Positions 51,680 through 59,959 of a stretch of 64,000 nucleotides of DNA are shown here, piece after piece. The position numbers were made by a program, and so were the translations under genes. The stretch's first letter is position 1; the number at the start of each line of letters is the position of its first letter. The notes beneath the pieces were generated by a model. It was not told the DNA's origin, searched no databases, and saw nothing but the letters and a program-made list of their open reading frames with translations. Source of the DNA: Segatella copri (lineage in GTDB: Bacteria > Bacteroidota > Bacteroidia > Bacteroidales > Bacteroidaceae); NCBI RefSeq assembly GCF_949820605.1, contig NZ_CATKVU010000006.1, positions 3,080,001 to 3,144,000 of the forward strand, in the 5' to 3' direction.

Positions 51680-51801
51680 GAGGTTTTGGTCGTAAAAAAT
51701 ACGGCGTTTTCGGGACCCAATAACAGCCCTTGTGCAACCGTCTGATATTCAACGTGTTGCAATACTGTCTGTTTTGCATTCTGAAACTGCCACTTTTGCA
51801 C

Positions 51802-51845
51802 GCCAAAACAATAAGTTTTGCAGGCCAAAACAATGGGTTTTGCAA
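51802..51845 (+). repeat. 22-bp direct repeat with internal dyads upstream of the phosphodiesterase gene
   Basis: Two copies, 51802-51823 and 51824-51845, each GCCAAAACAAT + 2 nt + GTTTTGCA; CAAAAC/GTTTTG forms a dyad in each. The pair ends 8 bp upstream of a -7 box. It sits in the 317-bp gap between susD and the phosphodiesterase gene. Confidence 0.75.
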
Positions 51846-51853
51846 AATAGAAG

Positions 51854-51861
51854 TATATTTG
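51854..51861 (+). promoter_or_regulatory. -7 promoter element (TATATTTG) of the phosphodiesterase gene
   Basis: TATATTTG, 44 bp before the ATG. The 22-bp repeats occupy the -33 region. Confidence 0.55.
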
Positions 51862-51905
51862 GCATCTGTAAAAGGAGTAAAACTTAAAAAAACAACTTTA
51901 TAAAA

Positions 51906-52664
51906 ATGAAAAACAGATTAATGATTCTTGCCGTGGCGCTCATGGTGTTTTGCGGCGCACAGGCACAGACACGGGTCATTGCACACCGTGGTTACTGGAA
52001 GACGGAAGGCTCTGCCCAAAACAGCATAACGGCTCTGCTGAAGGCTGACTCCATCGGCTGTTACGGCTCGGAGTTTGACGTGTGGATTACGAAGGACAAT
52101 CACCTGATTGTAAACCACGACCCTAAGATTGGTCCTTACATGATTGAGCAGACCGATGCAAAGACCCTCACGGCGCAGAAACTTAAGAACGGAGAGCATG
52201 TTCCTACTCTTGAGGCATTTTTGAAGGCTGCCAAAAAGCACACAACGCTGAAACTGATACTCGAGCTGAAACACCATTCAACACCTGAACGCGAGGACCT
52301 TGCAGCCGAAAAAATTGTGAAACTGGTGGAACGGATGAAGCTGCAGAACCGTGTGGAGTACATAACTTTCTCGGCAAATGCACTGCGCACGCTGCTGAAA
52401 ATTGCACCCAAGGGCACTCCCGTCTATTATCTGAACGGTGAAATGACACCCTCACAGCTTAAAGAACTGGGCTGCGCCGGACTTGACTATCACTATGACG
52501 TGCTGCGCAAGCACCCCGAGTGGATTGACGAGTGCCACCGGCTGGGTATGAAAGTCAACGTTTGGACAGTGAGGAGCACTGACGTTATGAGGGAGTTTGA
52601 CGGACGTGCCGACTTCCTCACAACCGACCTGCCCGCCGAAGCCCTGAAAGTTGTCAATAAATAG
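51906..52664 (+). CDS. Glycerophosphodiester phosphodiesterase, exported
   Basis: 252 residues. Signal peptide MKNRLMILAVALMVFCGAQAQ. GDPD domain: VIAHRGYWKTEGSAQNS (catalytic HRG and NS), GSEFDVWITKDNHLIVNHDP (metal Glu/Asp and catalytic His), KLILELKHH, VNVWTVRS near the end. It cleaves glycerophosphodiesters to sn-glycerol-3-phosphate and an alcohol, in the periplasm or at the outer membrane. It has its own promoter after the SusCD pair and is only 9 bp ahead of the 677-residue gene. The product glycerol-3-phosphate is a substrate for PafA, encoded upstream. Confidence 0.92.
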   Translation: MKNRLMILAVALMVFCGAQAQTRVIAHRGYWKTEGSAQNSITALLKADSIGCYGSEFDVWITKDNHLIVNHDPKIGPYMIEQTDAKTLTAQKLKNGEHVPTLEAFLKAAKKHTTLKLILELKHHSTPEREDLAAEKIVKLVERMKLQNRVEYITFSANALRTLLKIAPKGTPVYYLNGEMTPSQLKELGCAGLDYHYDVLRKHPEWIDECHRLGMKVNVWTVRSTDVMREFDGRADFLTTDLPAEALKVVNK

Positions 52665-52673
52665 ACTGATACA

Positions 52674-54707
52674 ATGAAAATAAAAACATTGCTTTTCTGC
52701 ATCACAGCCACACTCTGCGGCACGCTTACGGCCAATGCCGCCGATGCCGTGGAGGGACTTTCGGCCTCAATCGCAATAAAGAAGCCCGGCAACAAGGCCG
52801 TGAGCCACACTCTGAATTTCATCCGACAGGAGGGTGAAACAGACGCTTACACACTTCAGGCCCCTGACGGAGAGCTGCCGCTTGACATTGTTCAGACGGT
52901 CAGCACCGACGGTTCACGGCGGCGCATAACCGTCAGTCTGACGGCACACAGCAGGGTTTACTTCAACTTTAAAGAGCGGCTCTCAACGGGTTTCAGCCAT
53001 GACGACTGCCTGTTCTACATGCCGGGATTCTGGTACAGGCGCAATCTGCGCTCGCCTAAGCAGACCCCCTCGTTCCACACCTCTGACAGTTGGACCGTGC
53101 GTGAGGACCGTCTGAGCACTCCGCTCGTGGCCGCGTTCAGCCAGAAGGCGCACCGCGCCGTGTCAGTTGTAAGAATTGACAGTTTCAAACATGAAGCTCC
53201 AACAACCCGTGAGGAAGGCGAGGTTATTCTGGCAGGCCCCACCGACATAGGCTACACCGGGTTTGAGAACGTAGGAGGAACCGCTACGCTCAGTTTCGGC
53301 TATCCTTACAGCGAGAAACCTTACTCTTACATACGCAAACTCACGCTTGCTCCACCCGTTGAAGCCTTCGCCATGCTTGACCGCGGTGAGACCACGACAC
53401 TGCAATGGGAGGTGAACGGACTTGCTGCCGACAGCTTTGCCGACTGCGTGAGCGGACTCTGGACGTACTCTTACGACACTTACAGTCCGCAGCCAGTGCA
53501 GGTTGCTTACTCTGACGAACGTATGAAAGAGGTTATGAGCAACTACTTCAAGGAGAGTTTTGTCAAGGCACAGCCATGCTACTACGCCAGTGCCGGAATG
53601 TGGGTTGACGACTGTGCCAGTCCAGAACTGGCCGAGGTGGGTTTCGTCGGCCGCACTCTGCTCAACGCTTTCAATGCCCTTGAGTACGGTGAAAGCCACA
53701 ACCGTACCGACCTGGTAAAGGATGCACGCGCCGTTTTCGACTCTTATCTGCGTTACGGCTTTTCGTCTGCCGGTTACTTCAATGAGGTTATTGACTGCAA
53801 AAAGGGCAAGGCCCAGACCTGGCACAGCATCCGCCGTCAGTCAGAAGGCGTGTGTGCGGTGCTTTATTATCTTGACTATGAACGGCGTAACGGACGCCGC
53901 CACCCTGAGTGGGAACAGCGCATGAAGAACATTCTCGACCTGATTGTGCGTCGTCAGAAGGCTGACGGCAGTTTCCCGCGTAAGTTTAATGATGACGGCC
54001 GTGTGGTTGATGCTGGCGGAGGAAGCACTCCCTCGGCCACTCTGCCGCTGGTTATGGGCAGCCGTTATTTCGGTAATCACCGCTGGCTCATGGCGGCACG
54101 CCGCACAATGGACTACATTGAGAAGAAAATAATAACCCCGTCTGACTATTTTTCATCTACTCTTGATGCTGATTGTGAGGACAAAGAGGCTTCGCTTTAC
54201 TCTGCCACGGCCGCTTACTGCATGGCTCTTTCCAGTCATGGCTCACAACGCCGTCATTATGCGGAGCTGTGCCGTCAGGCTGCTTATTTCGCACTCTCGT
54301 GGTATTACACATGGGATGTGCCCTTTGCCCAAGGACAGATGTTGGGTGACATCGGTCTGAAGACCCGCGGGTGGGGTAATGTTTCGGTTGAGAACAACCA
54401 TATAGACGTGTTTGTTTTCGACTTTGTTGACGTGCTGAAATGGCTCTCGCATGAGTTCAAAGAGCCGCGATTCATGGCTTTTTCAAATGTAATCAGCACC
54501 TCCATGAGGCAGCTCCTGCCCTGTGAGGGCAACCTTTGTGGTGTGGCCAAGGTCGGTTATTACCCCGAGGTGGTTCAACATACCCACTGGGATTATGGCC
54601 GTAACGGTAAAGGATTTTACAATGACATCTTTGCACCGGGCTGGACCGTGGCCTCACTATGGGAAATGCTCACATTGGGCCGCGTCACCCGGTTGATTGA
54701 AAGGTGA
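52674..54707 (+). CDS. Exported 677-residue protein, likely alpha/alpha-toroid, function unknown
   Basis: Signal peptide MKIKTLLFCITATLCGTLTANA. Residues about 25-260 look like a beta domain (VSHTLNFIRQEGETDAYTLQ; SVVRIDSFKHEAP). Residues about 280-677 are helical with repeated motifs met in six-hairpin (alpha/alpha) glycosidases or lyases: SAGMWVDDCASPELAEVGF, QTWHSIRRQSEGVCAVLYYL, IVRRQKADGSFPRKFND, GWGNVSVENNHIDVFVFDFVDVL. No family could be named. It is translationally close to the phosphodiesterase (9-bp gap), so I infer it trims the same substrate, perhaps the glycan part of a glycerophospho-glycan. Asp codons are mostly GAC, like the rest of the island. Confidence 0.75.
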   Translation: MKIKTLLFCITATLCGTLTANAADAVEGLSASIAIKKPGNKAVSHTLNFIRQEGETDAYTLQAPDGELPLDIVQTVSTDGSRRRITVSLTAHSRVYFNFKERLSTGFSHDDCLFYMPGFWYRRNLRSPKQTPSFHTSDSWTVREDRLSTPLVAAFSQKAHRAVSVVRIDSFKHEAPTTREEGEVILAGPTDIGYTGFENVGGTATLSFGYPYSEKPYSYIRKLTLAPPVEAFAMLDRGETTTLQWEVNGLAADSFADCVSGLWTYSYDTYSPQPVQVAYSDERMKEVMSNYFKESFVKAQPCYYASAGMWVDDCASPELAEVGFVGRTLLNAFNALEYGESHNRTDLVKDARAVFDSYLRYGFSSAGYFNEVIDCKKGKAQTWHSIRRQSEGVCAVLYYLDYERRNGRRHPEWEQRMKNILDLIVRRQKADGSFPRKFNDDGRVVDAGGGSTPSATLPLVMGSRYFGNHRWLMAARRTMDYIEKKIITPSDYFSSTLDADCEDKEASLYSATAAYCMALSSHGSQRRHYAELCRQAAYFALSWYYTWDVPFAQGQMLGDIGLKTRGWGNVSVENNHIDVFVFDFVDVLKWLSHEFKEPRFMAFSNVISTSMRQLLPCEGNLCGVAKVGYYPEVVQHTHWDYGRNGKGFYNDIFAPGWTVASLWEMLTLGRVTRLIER

Positions 54708-54884
54708 GTTTCTTTTATTTAAGGTCAACTGGTTTGAAGGTTTTATAGGACCGATAGGATCTATAAGACAAATAGGTCTTATCGGTCATATTTATCTTTT
54801 CACTCTTTTCACCTTTTGCCAAACCAACTTTTCCGCCCTTTCATTTTATTTTCCACTCGGTTTGCATTACCTTTTAATAACGTG

Positions 54885-55036
54885 AGTTCGATGAATTATA
54901 ATTGTCTGTAAAATTGGTGGTTAGCGAAAATTGTTGTAACTTTATAGTGCAAATAATAACAAAGAAAACAACAAGATTCGCTATGCTCACCGAGGACAAA
55001 ATTACTGAAATGTTTTTCATTATTCATTCATCGTAA
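54885..55036 (+). mobile_element. 5' fragment of an insertion sequence (transposase start)
   Basis: From ATG 54983 a 17-codon ORF reads MLTEDKITEMFFIIHSS and stops at 55034-55036; LTEDKITE(I/M)F is the typical start of Bacteroidota IS982/IS4-like transposases. The AT-rich leader from about 54885 (GTGAGTTCGATGAATTAT) looks like the left end. The rest of the element is missing; the next gene ends 6 bp later. Confidence 0.55.
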
Positions 55037-55041
55037 ATTCC

Positions 55042-56751
55042 CTATGCCTCATGCTGTCTTACACCCATTCGAGCCTCCACTACGTTCACCACGTAGTCGC
55101 CGAGTTTCTCGCATTCCTGGATGATATCCATATACATGGTACCGATGGCGTAGGTATAGAGATGGTTGTTTACATCGTTGATGTTCTGGCTCTTCAACTG
55201 ATTGCGATAGTTGTTGATTTCGTTCTCGATGTTGAAAGAGAGGTTGGCATCGTTGTCTCCCTTATGACCTACGAGGGTGATGTTCATCTGGGTAAGAGCA
55301 TTGTCGGTAAGTTCCATCATCTGATGCATGTGCTCATACTGTGAAGTGATGAAGTCTTCCTTGCCCTTGAAACGGCGGTTCAGCGTGCGGGCGATGTTGA
55401 AGCAGCTGTCACCGATACTCTCGATTTCAGAAATCTCACGGAGCATGGCACGAATTTTTGCCTTGGTCTCGTCAGAAAGATGAGAATCGCTCACCTGGTC
55501 GAGATACTTGGCAATCTCTATCTCCATGTTGTCAGAGATGCCTTCGTATTTCTCGATGCGGCTATAGAGTTTTACAAACTTATCTTCATTGGTTTCGCCA
55601 AGAAGCGTCTTCACCATGCCGAACATGCGTTGGATGCGCTCGGCAAAGCAATGAATCTCTTTCTGTGCCTCCAAGACAGAGATTTCCGGTGTCTTCATGA
55701 TACCGCTCTGGATAAAGCGCAGGCGGAAATCGTCTTCATCGGCATTCTTCTTAGGACGGATAATCTTGCATACCAGCTTCTCTATCTGTGGAATGAACCA
55801 AACCAGGATAAAGGTGTTGGATAGGTTAAAGGTGGTATGGAAGGCGGCAAGCACAAAGGATAGCTTGGCGGCATTGGCTACGAAATGAGGATCGGTCTTC
55901 TCCATCATGTCGTCATAACCTACCCAGCCGCAAACCAGATGGATGAACGGGCGGAACACGCAGAGTATCCAAAGCACACCGAAGATGTTGAACACCATGT
56001 GCGCCATCGCCGCTCTCCGGGCCTGGGTATTGGCGGTGAGCGCTGCCACATTGGAGGTTACGGTTGTTCCGATATTCTCACCCATCACAAGCGCAATACC
56101 CTGATAGATAGGCAATACGCCGGTAGAACAGAGTATCATCGTAATCGCCATGACGGCTGCCGAACTCTGCACGCACATAGTGAGTATACTACCGATAATC
56201 AGAAAGGTGATGGTAGTCTGGAAACTGTGAGGATCGAAACTTGCAAAGAATTCTAGAACCGGCTGATTATGAGCCAGATCCATGTCGATACCGGTTTGGC
56301 GTAAAGTTCCCAAACCGAGAAACATAAAGGATATACCGAAGATGAAGTCGCCGATAATCTTGCGCTTCTTGCTGTAAATCAGGATGATGGCGATGAAGAA
56401 CGCCGGCCATACAAAATCTGTGATGTTAAACGAGAAACCGGCACTCATGATCCATGCGGTGAGTGTGGTTCCGATGTTGGCGCCCATGATAACGGAGATA
56501 GCCTGGGCTAGGGTAAGGAGACCGGCATTAACGAATGATACGGTCATCACCGTTGTGGCTGTAGAAGACTGCACCGCTGCGGTGATGAGCGTACCCGTGA
56601 GGATGCCCGTCAAACGGTTGGTGGTCATCGTTCCTAACACATGGCGGAGCTGTGGTCCTGCCATCTTCTGCAAACTGTCGCTCATGGACTTCATACCGAA
56701 CATCAGTAGGGCGAGTGCTCCAATAAGCTTAAAAAATATCCAAATCGACAT
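55042..56751 (-). CDS. Na/Pi cotransporter family protein, second copy
   Basis: 569 residues, colinear paralogue of the protein at 1098-2819: LIGALALLMFGMKSMSDSLQKMAG, QSSTATTVM, GANIGTTLTAW, QSSAAVMA, GENIGTTVTSN, and a PhoU-like C-terminus (SIGDSCFNIARTLNRRFKGKEDF, YVVNVVEARMG). It is expected to move phosphate with Na+ across the inner membrane. Its position next to the phosphodiesterase island and pafA, though on the other strand, supports a local phosphate theme. The native neighbour of pafA before the island arrived may have been this gene. Confidence 0.9.
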   Translation of the reverse strand: MSIWIFFKLIGALALLMFGMKSMSDSLQKMAGPQLRHVLGTMTTNRLTGILTGTLITAAVQSSTATTVMTVSFVNAGLLTLAQAISVIMGANIGTTLTAWIMSAGFSFNITDFVWPAFFIAIILIYSKKRKIIGDFIFGISFMFLGLGTLRQTGIDMDLAHNQPVLEFFASFDPHSFQTTITFLIIGSILTMCVQSSAAVMAITMILCSTGVLPIYQGIALVMGENIGTTVTSNVAALTANTQARRAAMAHMVFNIFGVLWILCVFRPFIHLVCGWVGYDDMMEKTDPHFVANAAKLSFVLAAFHTTFNLSNTFILVWFIPQIEKLVCKIIRPKKNADEDDFRLRFIQSGIMKTPEISVLEAQKEIHCFAERIQRMFGMVKTLLGETNEDKFVKLYSRIEKYEGISDNMEIEIAKYLDQVSDSHLSDETKAKIRAMLREISEIESIGDSCFNIARTLNRRFKGKEDFITSQYEHMHQMMELTDNALTQMNITLVGHKGDNDANLSFNIENEINNYRNQLKSQNINDVNNHLYTYAIGTMYMDIIQECEKLGDYVVNVVEARMGVRQHEA

Positions 56752-56896
56752 ATAATAACTTAATTAATGTTGTCAAATACATCAAGTTTCCGAATTTCTT
56801 CGTAACTTTACACTCTGTAGGCGTCTCTCTTCTAATAAAGAGTAAGCCGATGCTCAAAAAGCACCTTCGGGGGCTTCGAGAGCTGGTAGATTAGTT

Positions 56897-56904
56897 TAAT
56901 TTTG
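56897..56904 (+). promoter_or_regulatory. -7 promoter element (TAATTTTG) of the nucleoside kinase gene
   Basis: TAATTTTG, 19 bp before the ATG at 56924; no good -33 box. Confidence 0.5.
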
Positions 56905-56923
56905 TAACATAGTTTTAATACAA

Positions 56924-58585
56924 ATGAAACAAGCAATTCAAATCCGTTGCAAAAATAATAAAAAATCTCAGAAAGTAGAAATCGGAAGCACACTTTTTGA
57001 TATTTTTTCAGCATTTGACCTCAAAATGACCCACGGACCGGTGTCTGCAAGGGTAAATAACAAGGTTGAAGGCATGCATTATCGTGTTTATAATTCTAAA
57101 GATGTAGAATTCCTTGATATGACTTCTTCATCCGGTTCGCGTGCATATACCCGTACCCTCTTCTTTGTTCTCTGCAAGGCGGTACAGGACATTTATCCTG
57201 CTACAGATGTGGTGATTGATATCCCCGTATCGAATGGTTTCTACGTAGATATCCGTCTGGGCAGACCTGTTGTTGATGAAGATGTGAACATCATCCGCCG
57301 TCGCATGCAGGAGATTATCGATGCCAGGATGCCGATACGCCGGTTCACCGTGCCTACCGAAGAGGCAGTTGCGCTGTTCCAGGAGAAAGGGGATGTGGAA
57401 AAGGTGAAGCTGCTCAAGACATCGGGCTCTATCTATACTACCTATTATAAAATAGGTGATTATGTAGATTATTACTACGGCACGCTGCTCACCAATACCT
57501 CGCAGCTCTATCTCTTCGGGCTGGAGAAATATTATGATGGAATGCTCCTGCGCATTCCTTCGCTCAAGAACCCGGATGTGCTGGGCGAAATGACCCGACA
57601 GGACAAGATGTTTGAGATATTCAAGGAGCATCATCGCTGGCAGAGTATCCTGGGCATCAGGACTGTAGGCGATTTTAACCAGGCGATAGATTCCAATCAT
57701 TCTACCGACATCATCAATATCAGCGAGGCGCTGCAGGAGAAGAAGATTGCCAAGATTGCTGAGGAGATAGCCAACCGCAAGGGCGTGAAACTGGTGCTGC
57801 TGGCAGGTCCTTCTTCTTCGGGCAAGACCACTTCGTGCAAGCGCCTGAGCATACAGCTTGCCGTAAACGGATTGAAACCGCTCCAGATTTCGCTCGATGA
57901 TTATTTCGTAGATAGGGAGAAAACGCCGAAGGATGCTTCAGGCGAATATGATTATGAGAGCATCTATGCTCTGGATCTCGATTTGATCAACGAGCAGTTT
58001 AATGCCCTCTTCCGTGGTGAGGAGGTAGAATTGCCGAAGTATGATTTCCAGAGCGGAAAGAGTAAAAAGAGCGGCAACAAGCTGAAGATGAACGATAACA
58101 ATGTGCTGGTGGTAGAGGGCATTCATGCATTGAACCCAGAGCTGACGGCTCACATCCCGCAGGAGCAGATATTCAGAGTATATGCTTCGGCGCTGACCAC
58201 GATTCTTCTGGACAATCACAATTATATCCCGACAACAGACAACCGTTTGCTTCGCCGTATCATCCGCGATTACAAGTATCGAGGTGTCTCTGCCCAGGAA
58301 ACCATTCATCGCTGGCCTTCGGTAAGGGCAGGTGAGAACAAGTGGATATTCCCGTTCCAGGAGAATGCCGATGCGATGCTCAATACGGCGATGCTTTATG
58401 AACTGGCTGTAATCAAGATGCAGGCAGAGCCGCTGCTGCAGCAGGTTCCGGAGAATTGCGAGGAATATGCTGAGGCTTACCGGTTGCTTAAATTCCTGAA
58501 ATACTTCAAGGGTATACCTTATAATAATCTGCCGCCTACTTCGCTTCTGCGAGAGTTCCTGGGGGGCAGCTCGTTCCATTATTAA
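56924..58585 (+). CDS. Nucleoside (uridine-type) kinase with TGS-like N-terminus
   Basis: 553 residues. The N-terminus (about 1-65) resembles a TGS domain (VEIGSTLFDIFSAFDLKMTHGPVSARVNNKVEGMHYRV), followed by a threonyl-tRNA-synthetase second-domain-like block (GSRAYTRTLFFVLCKAVQDIYP, DVVIDIPVSNGFYVDI). The C-terminal P-loop kinase has LLAGPSSSGKTTSCKRLSIQL (about residues 292-310), ISLDDYFVDR, YDYESIYALDLDL and VVEGIHALNPEL. This known fusion in Bacteroidota and Firmicutes is annotated as nucleoside kinase; salvage of uridine or cytidine is likely. The nearby upp gene is also pyrimidine salvage. Confidence 0.9.
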   Translation: MKQAIQIRCKNNKKSQKVEIGSTLFDIFSAFDLKMTHGPVSARVNNKVEGMHYRVYNSKDVEFLDMTSSSGSRAYTRTLFFVLCKAVQDIYPATDVVIDIPVSNGFYVDIRLGRPVVDEDVNIIRRRMQEIIDARMPIRRFTVPTEEAVALFQEKGDVEKVKLLKTSGSIYTTYYKIGDYVDYYYGTLLTNTSQLYLFGLEKYYDGMLLRIPSLKNPDVLGEMTRQDKMFEIFKEHHRWQSILGIRTVGDFNQAIDSNHSTDIINISEALQEKKIAKIAEEIANRKGVKLVLLAGPSSSGKTTSCKRLSIQLAVNGLKPLQISLDDYFVDREKTPKDASGEYDYESIYALDLDLINEQFNALFRGEEVELPKYDFQSGKSKKSGNKLKMNDNNVLVVEGIHALNPELTAHIPQEQIFRVYASALTTILLDNHNYIPTTDNRLLRRIIRDYKYRGVSAQETIHRWPSVRAGENKWIFPFQENADAMLNTAMLYELAVIKMQAEPLLQQVPENCEEYAEAYRLLKFLKYFKGIPYNNLPPTSLLREFLGGSSFHY

Positions 58586-58606
58586 AGGTTTTATCTTTCG
58601 GAGATA

Positions 58607-58690
58607 AGTTGGCTGTTTGAGTAGGACAGCCAACTGGCAGAAGCCGGACAGCCGACTAGCGCCTTATCCGCTAGTCGGCTGTTTGTCTTT
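58607..58690 (+). terminator. Double hairpin after the nucleoside kinase gene
   Basis: First stem AGTTGGCTGT / ACAGCCAACT (58607-58635). Second stem ACAGCCGACTAGCG / CGCTAGTCGGCTGT around 58648-58682, then TTGTCTTTT: the actual terminator. ACAGCC occurs in both, so alternative pairing between the two is possible. Confidence 0.75.
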
Positions 58691-58764
58691 TACAGCCCTC
58701 GGAAATGGGTTTATCTGATTTTCTTTTAGGCGTCTGATTTTCTTTTTTATGCGATAGACGAAAA

Positions 58765-59101
58765 ACTCTTCACTCTTCACCAAATGCTCCGAAACCCCTG
58801 TGTTTATCGGCATTCCGAGGGGTGAAGAGTGTTCGGGCACTCTTCACCCACTCTTCACCTTCTGTTGCAGCGGTCTTGTACCTCTTTTTAATTGAACTTT
58901 CGTAAGTTTTGCCCCACACGCCCTGGGCTAGGAGCTTTTGGGCCTTCAGCCCGTACTTGAACCGCATGCGAAAGTTCAGTTTTTTTAATGTCTGTCGGTG
59001 AAGAGTGGTGAAGAGTGGGTGAAGAGATACAAATAACTCTTCACCCCTCGGAATGCCGATAAACACAGGGGTTTCGGCCCGAAAGGTGAAGAGTGAAGAG
59101 T
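58765..59101. repeat. 337-bp MITE-like palindromic element
   Basis: Ends are exact inverted repeats (ACTCTTCACTCTTCACC / GGTGAAGAGTGAAGAGT). A further 42 bp from the CCGAAACCCC block (about 58789) pair perfectly with the arm at about 59030-59075, and a central dyad lies around TGAACTTTCG / CGAAAGTTCA. No transposase. The 98-codon frame it contains on the minus strand is just a consequence of the repeats. Confidence 0.8.
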
Positions 59102-59160
59102 ATTTCAGAGTAGAGTTGCTATACTTTTTATAAAGCGTACGAATTTATAAAGCCTGCGAC

Positions 59161-59820
59161 TTAGAGCTTGCTGCCATAGCACAAGTCGCCGGCGTCGCCG
59201 AAGCCTGGCACGATATACTTATGCTCGTTCAACCCCTCATCAATAGAGGCACACCAGATAGTAGTCTTGTCCTCAGGGAAGGTCTTCTTGACGTGCTCAA
59301 TGCCCTCAGGTGCAGCGAGAACACAGGCAATGTGGATATGTTTAGGATTGCCCTTGGTGAGGAAAGCCTTCATACCCATCTCCATGCTGATACCTGTGGC
59401 AAGCATAGGGTCGGCAATGATGAGCACCTTATCAGTAAGATCAGGTGTAGCGAGGTATTCGATATGTACGCCCACTTCAGTATGCTCCTTGTTGGTATAC
59501 TCGCGATAAGCACTCACAAAGGCATTGCCAGAGTGGTCGAAAATATTGAGGAAACCTTCGTGGAAAGGAAGTCCGGCACGGAATATAGTACCGATGACAA
59601 TCTTTTCGGTAGGAAGATTAACCTGGGCCACACCGAGCGGTGTAGTCACCTCAGTCTTTTCGTAATTAAGAGTCTTTGATATTTCAAAGGCTTCATACTC
59701 ACCGATTCTCATGATGTTGTTGCGGAAGAGCAATCGGTTCTTTTGATAATCGCAGTCACGCATCTCTGCCAGATAGCGGTTGATGATGCAATTGTGCTCG
59801 CTCAGATTATTTATCTTCAT
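59161..59820 (-). CDS. upp: Uracil phosphoribosyltransferase
   Basis: 219 residues. PRPP-binding loop VLIIADPMLATGISME (about residues 130-145), the uracil-binding C-terminus YIVPGFGDAGDLCYGSKL, and IGTIFRAGLPFHEGF. It makes UMP from uracil and PRPP in the cytoplasm. Length is close to the usual ~210. Monocistronic with a consensus promoter; pyrimidine salvage is shared with the kinase at 56924. Confidence 0.93.
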   Translation of the reverse strand: MKINNLSEHNCIINRYLAEMRDCDYQKNRLLFRNNIMRIGEYEAFEISKTLNYEKTEVTTPLGVAQVNLPTEKIVIGTIFRAGLPFHEGFLNIFDHSGNAFVSAYREYTNKEHTEVGVHIEYLATPDLTDKVLIIADPMLATGISMEMGMKAFLTKGNPKHIHIACVLAAPEGIEHVKKTFPEDKTTIWCASIDEGLNEHKYIVPGFGDAGDLCYGSKL

Positions 59821-59882
59821 ATAGCTGTAGTTTTATATTTCTCGTTTTGTTTTCAGATAGCTGAGATGCAGCAAATCTCATG

Positions 59883-59913
59883 CAAAGATAATAGAAAATA
59901 TGGAATCAGCAAA
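59883..59913 (-). promoter_or_regulatory. Promoter of upp
   Basis: Minus strand: TTTG (59913-59910), 19-bp spacer, TATCTTTG (59890-59883); 63 bp before the ATG. Confidence 0.75.
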
Positions 59914-59959
59914 ATGTTTGCGTATTTTTTATCTTGAATAGCACCAAATATGCGATTGC

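Noticed and set aside
58770..59066. 98-codon minus-strand ORF in the palindromic element
   Set aside because: It is made of the inverted-repeat arms; no protein features.
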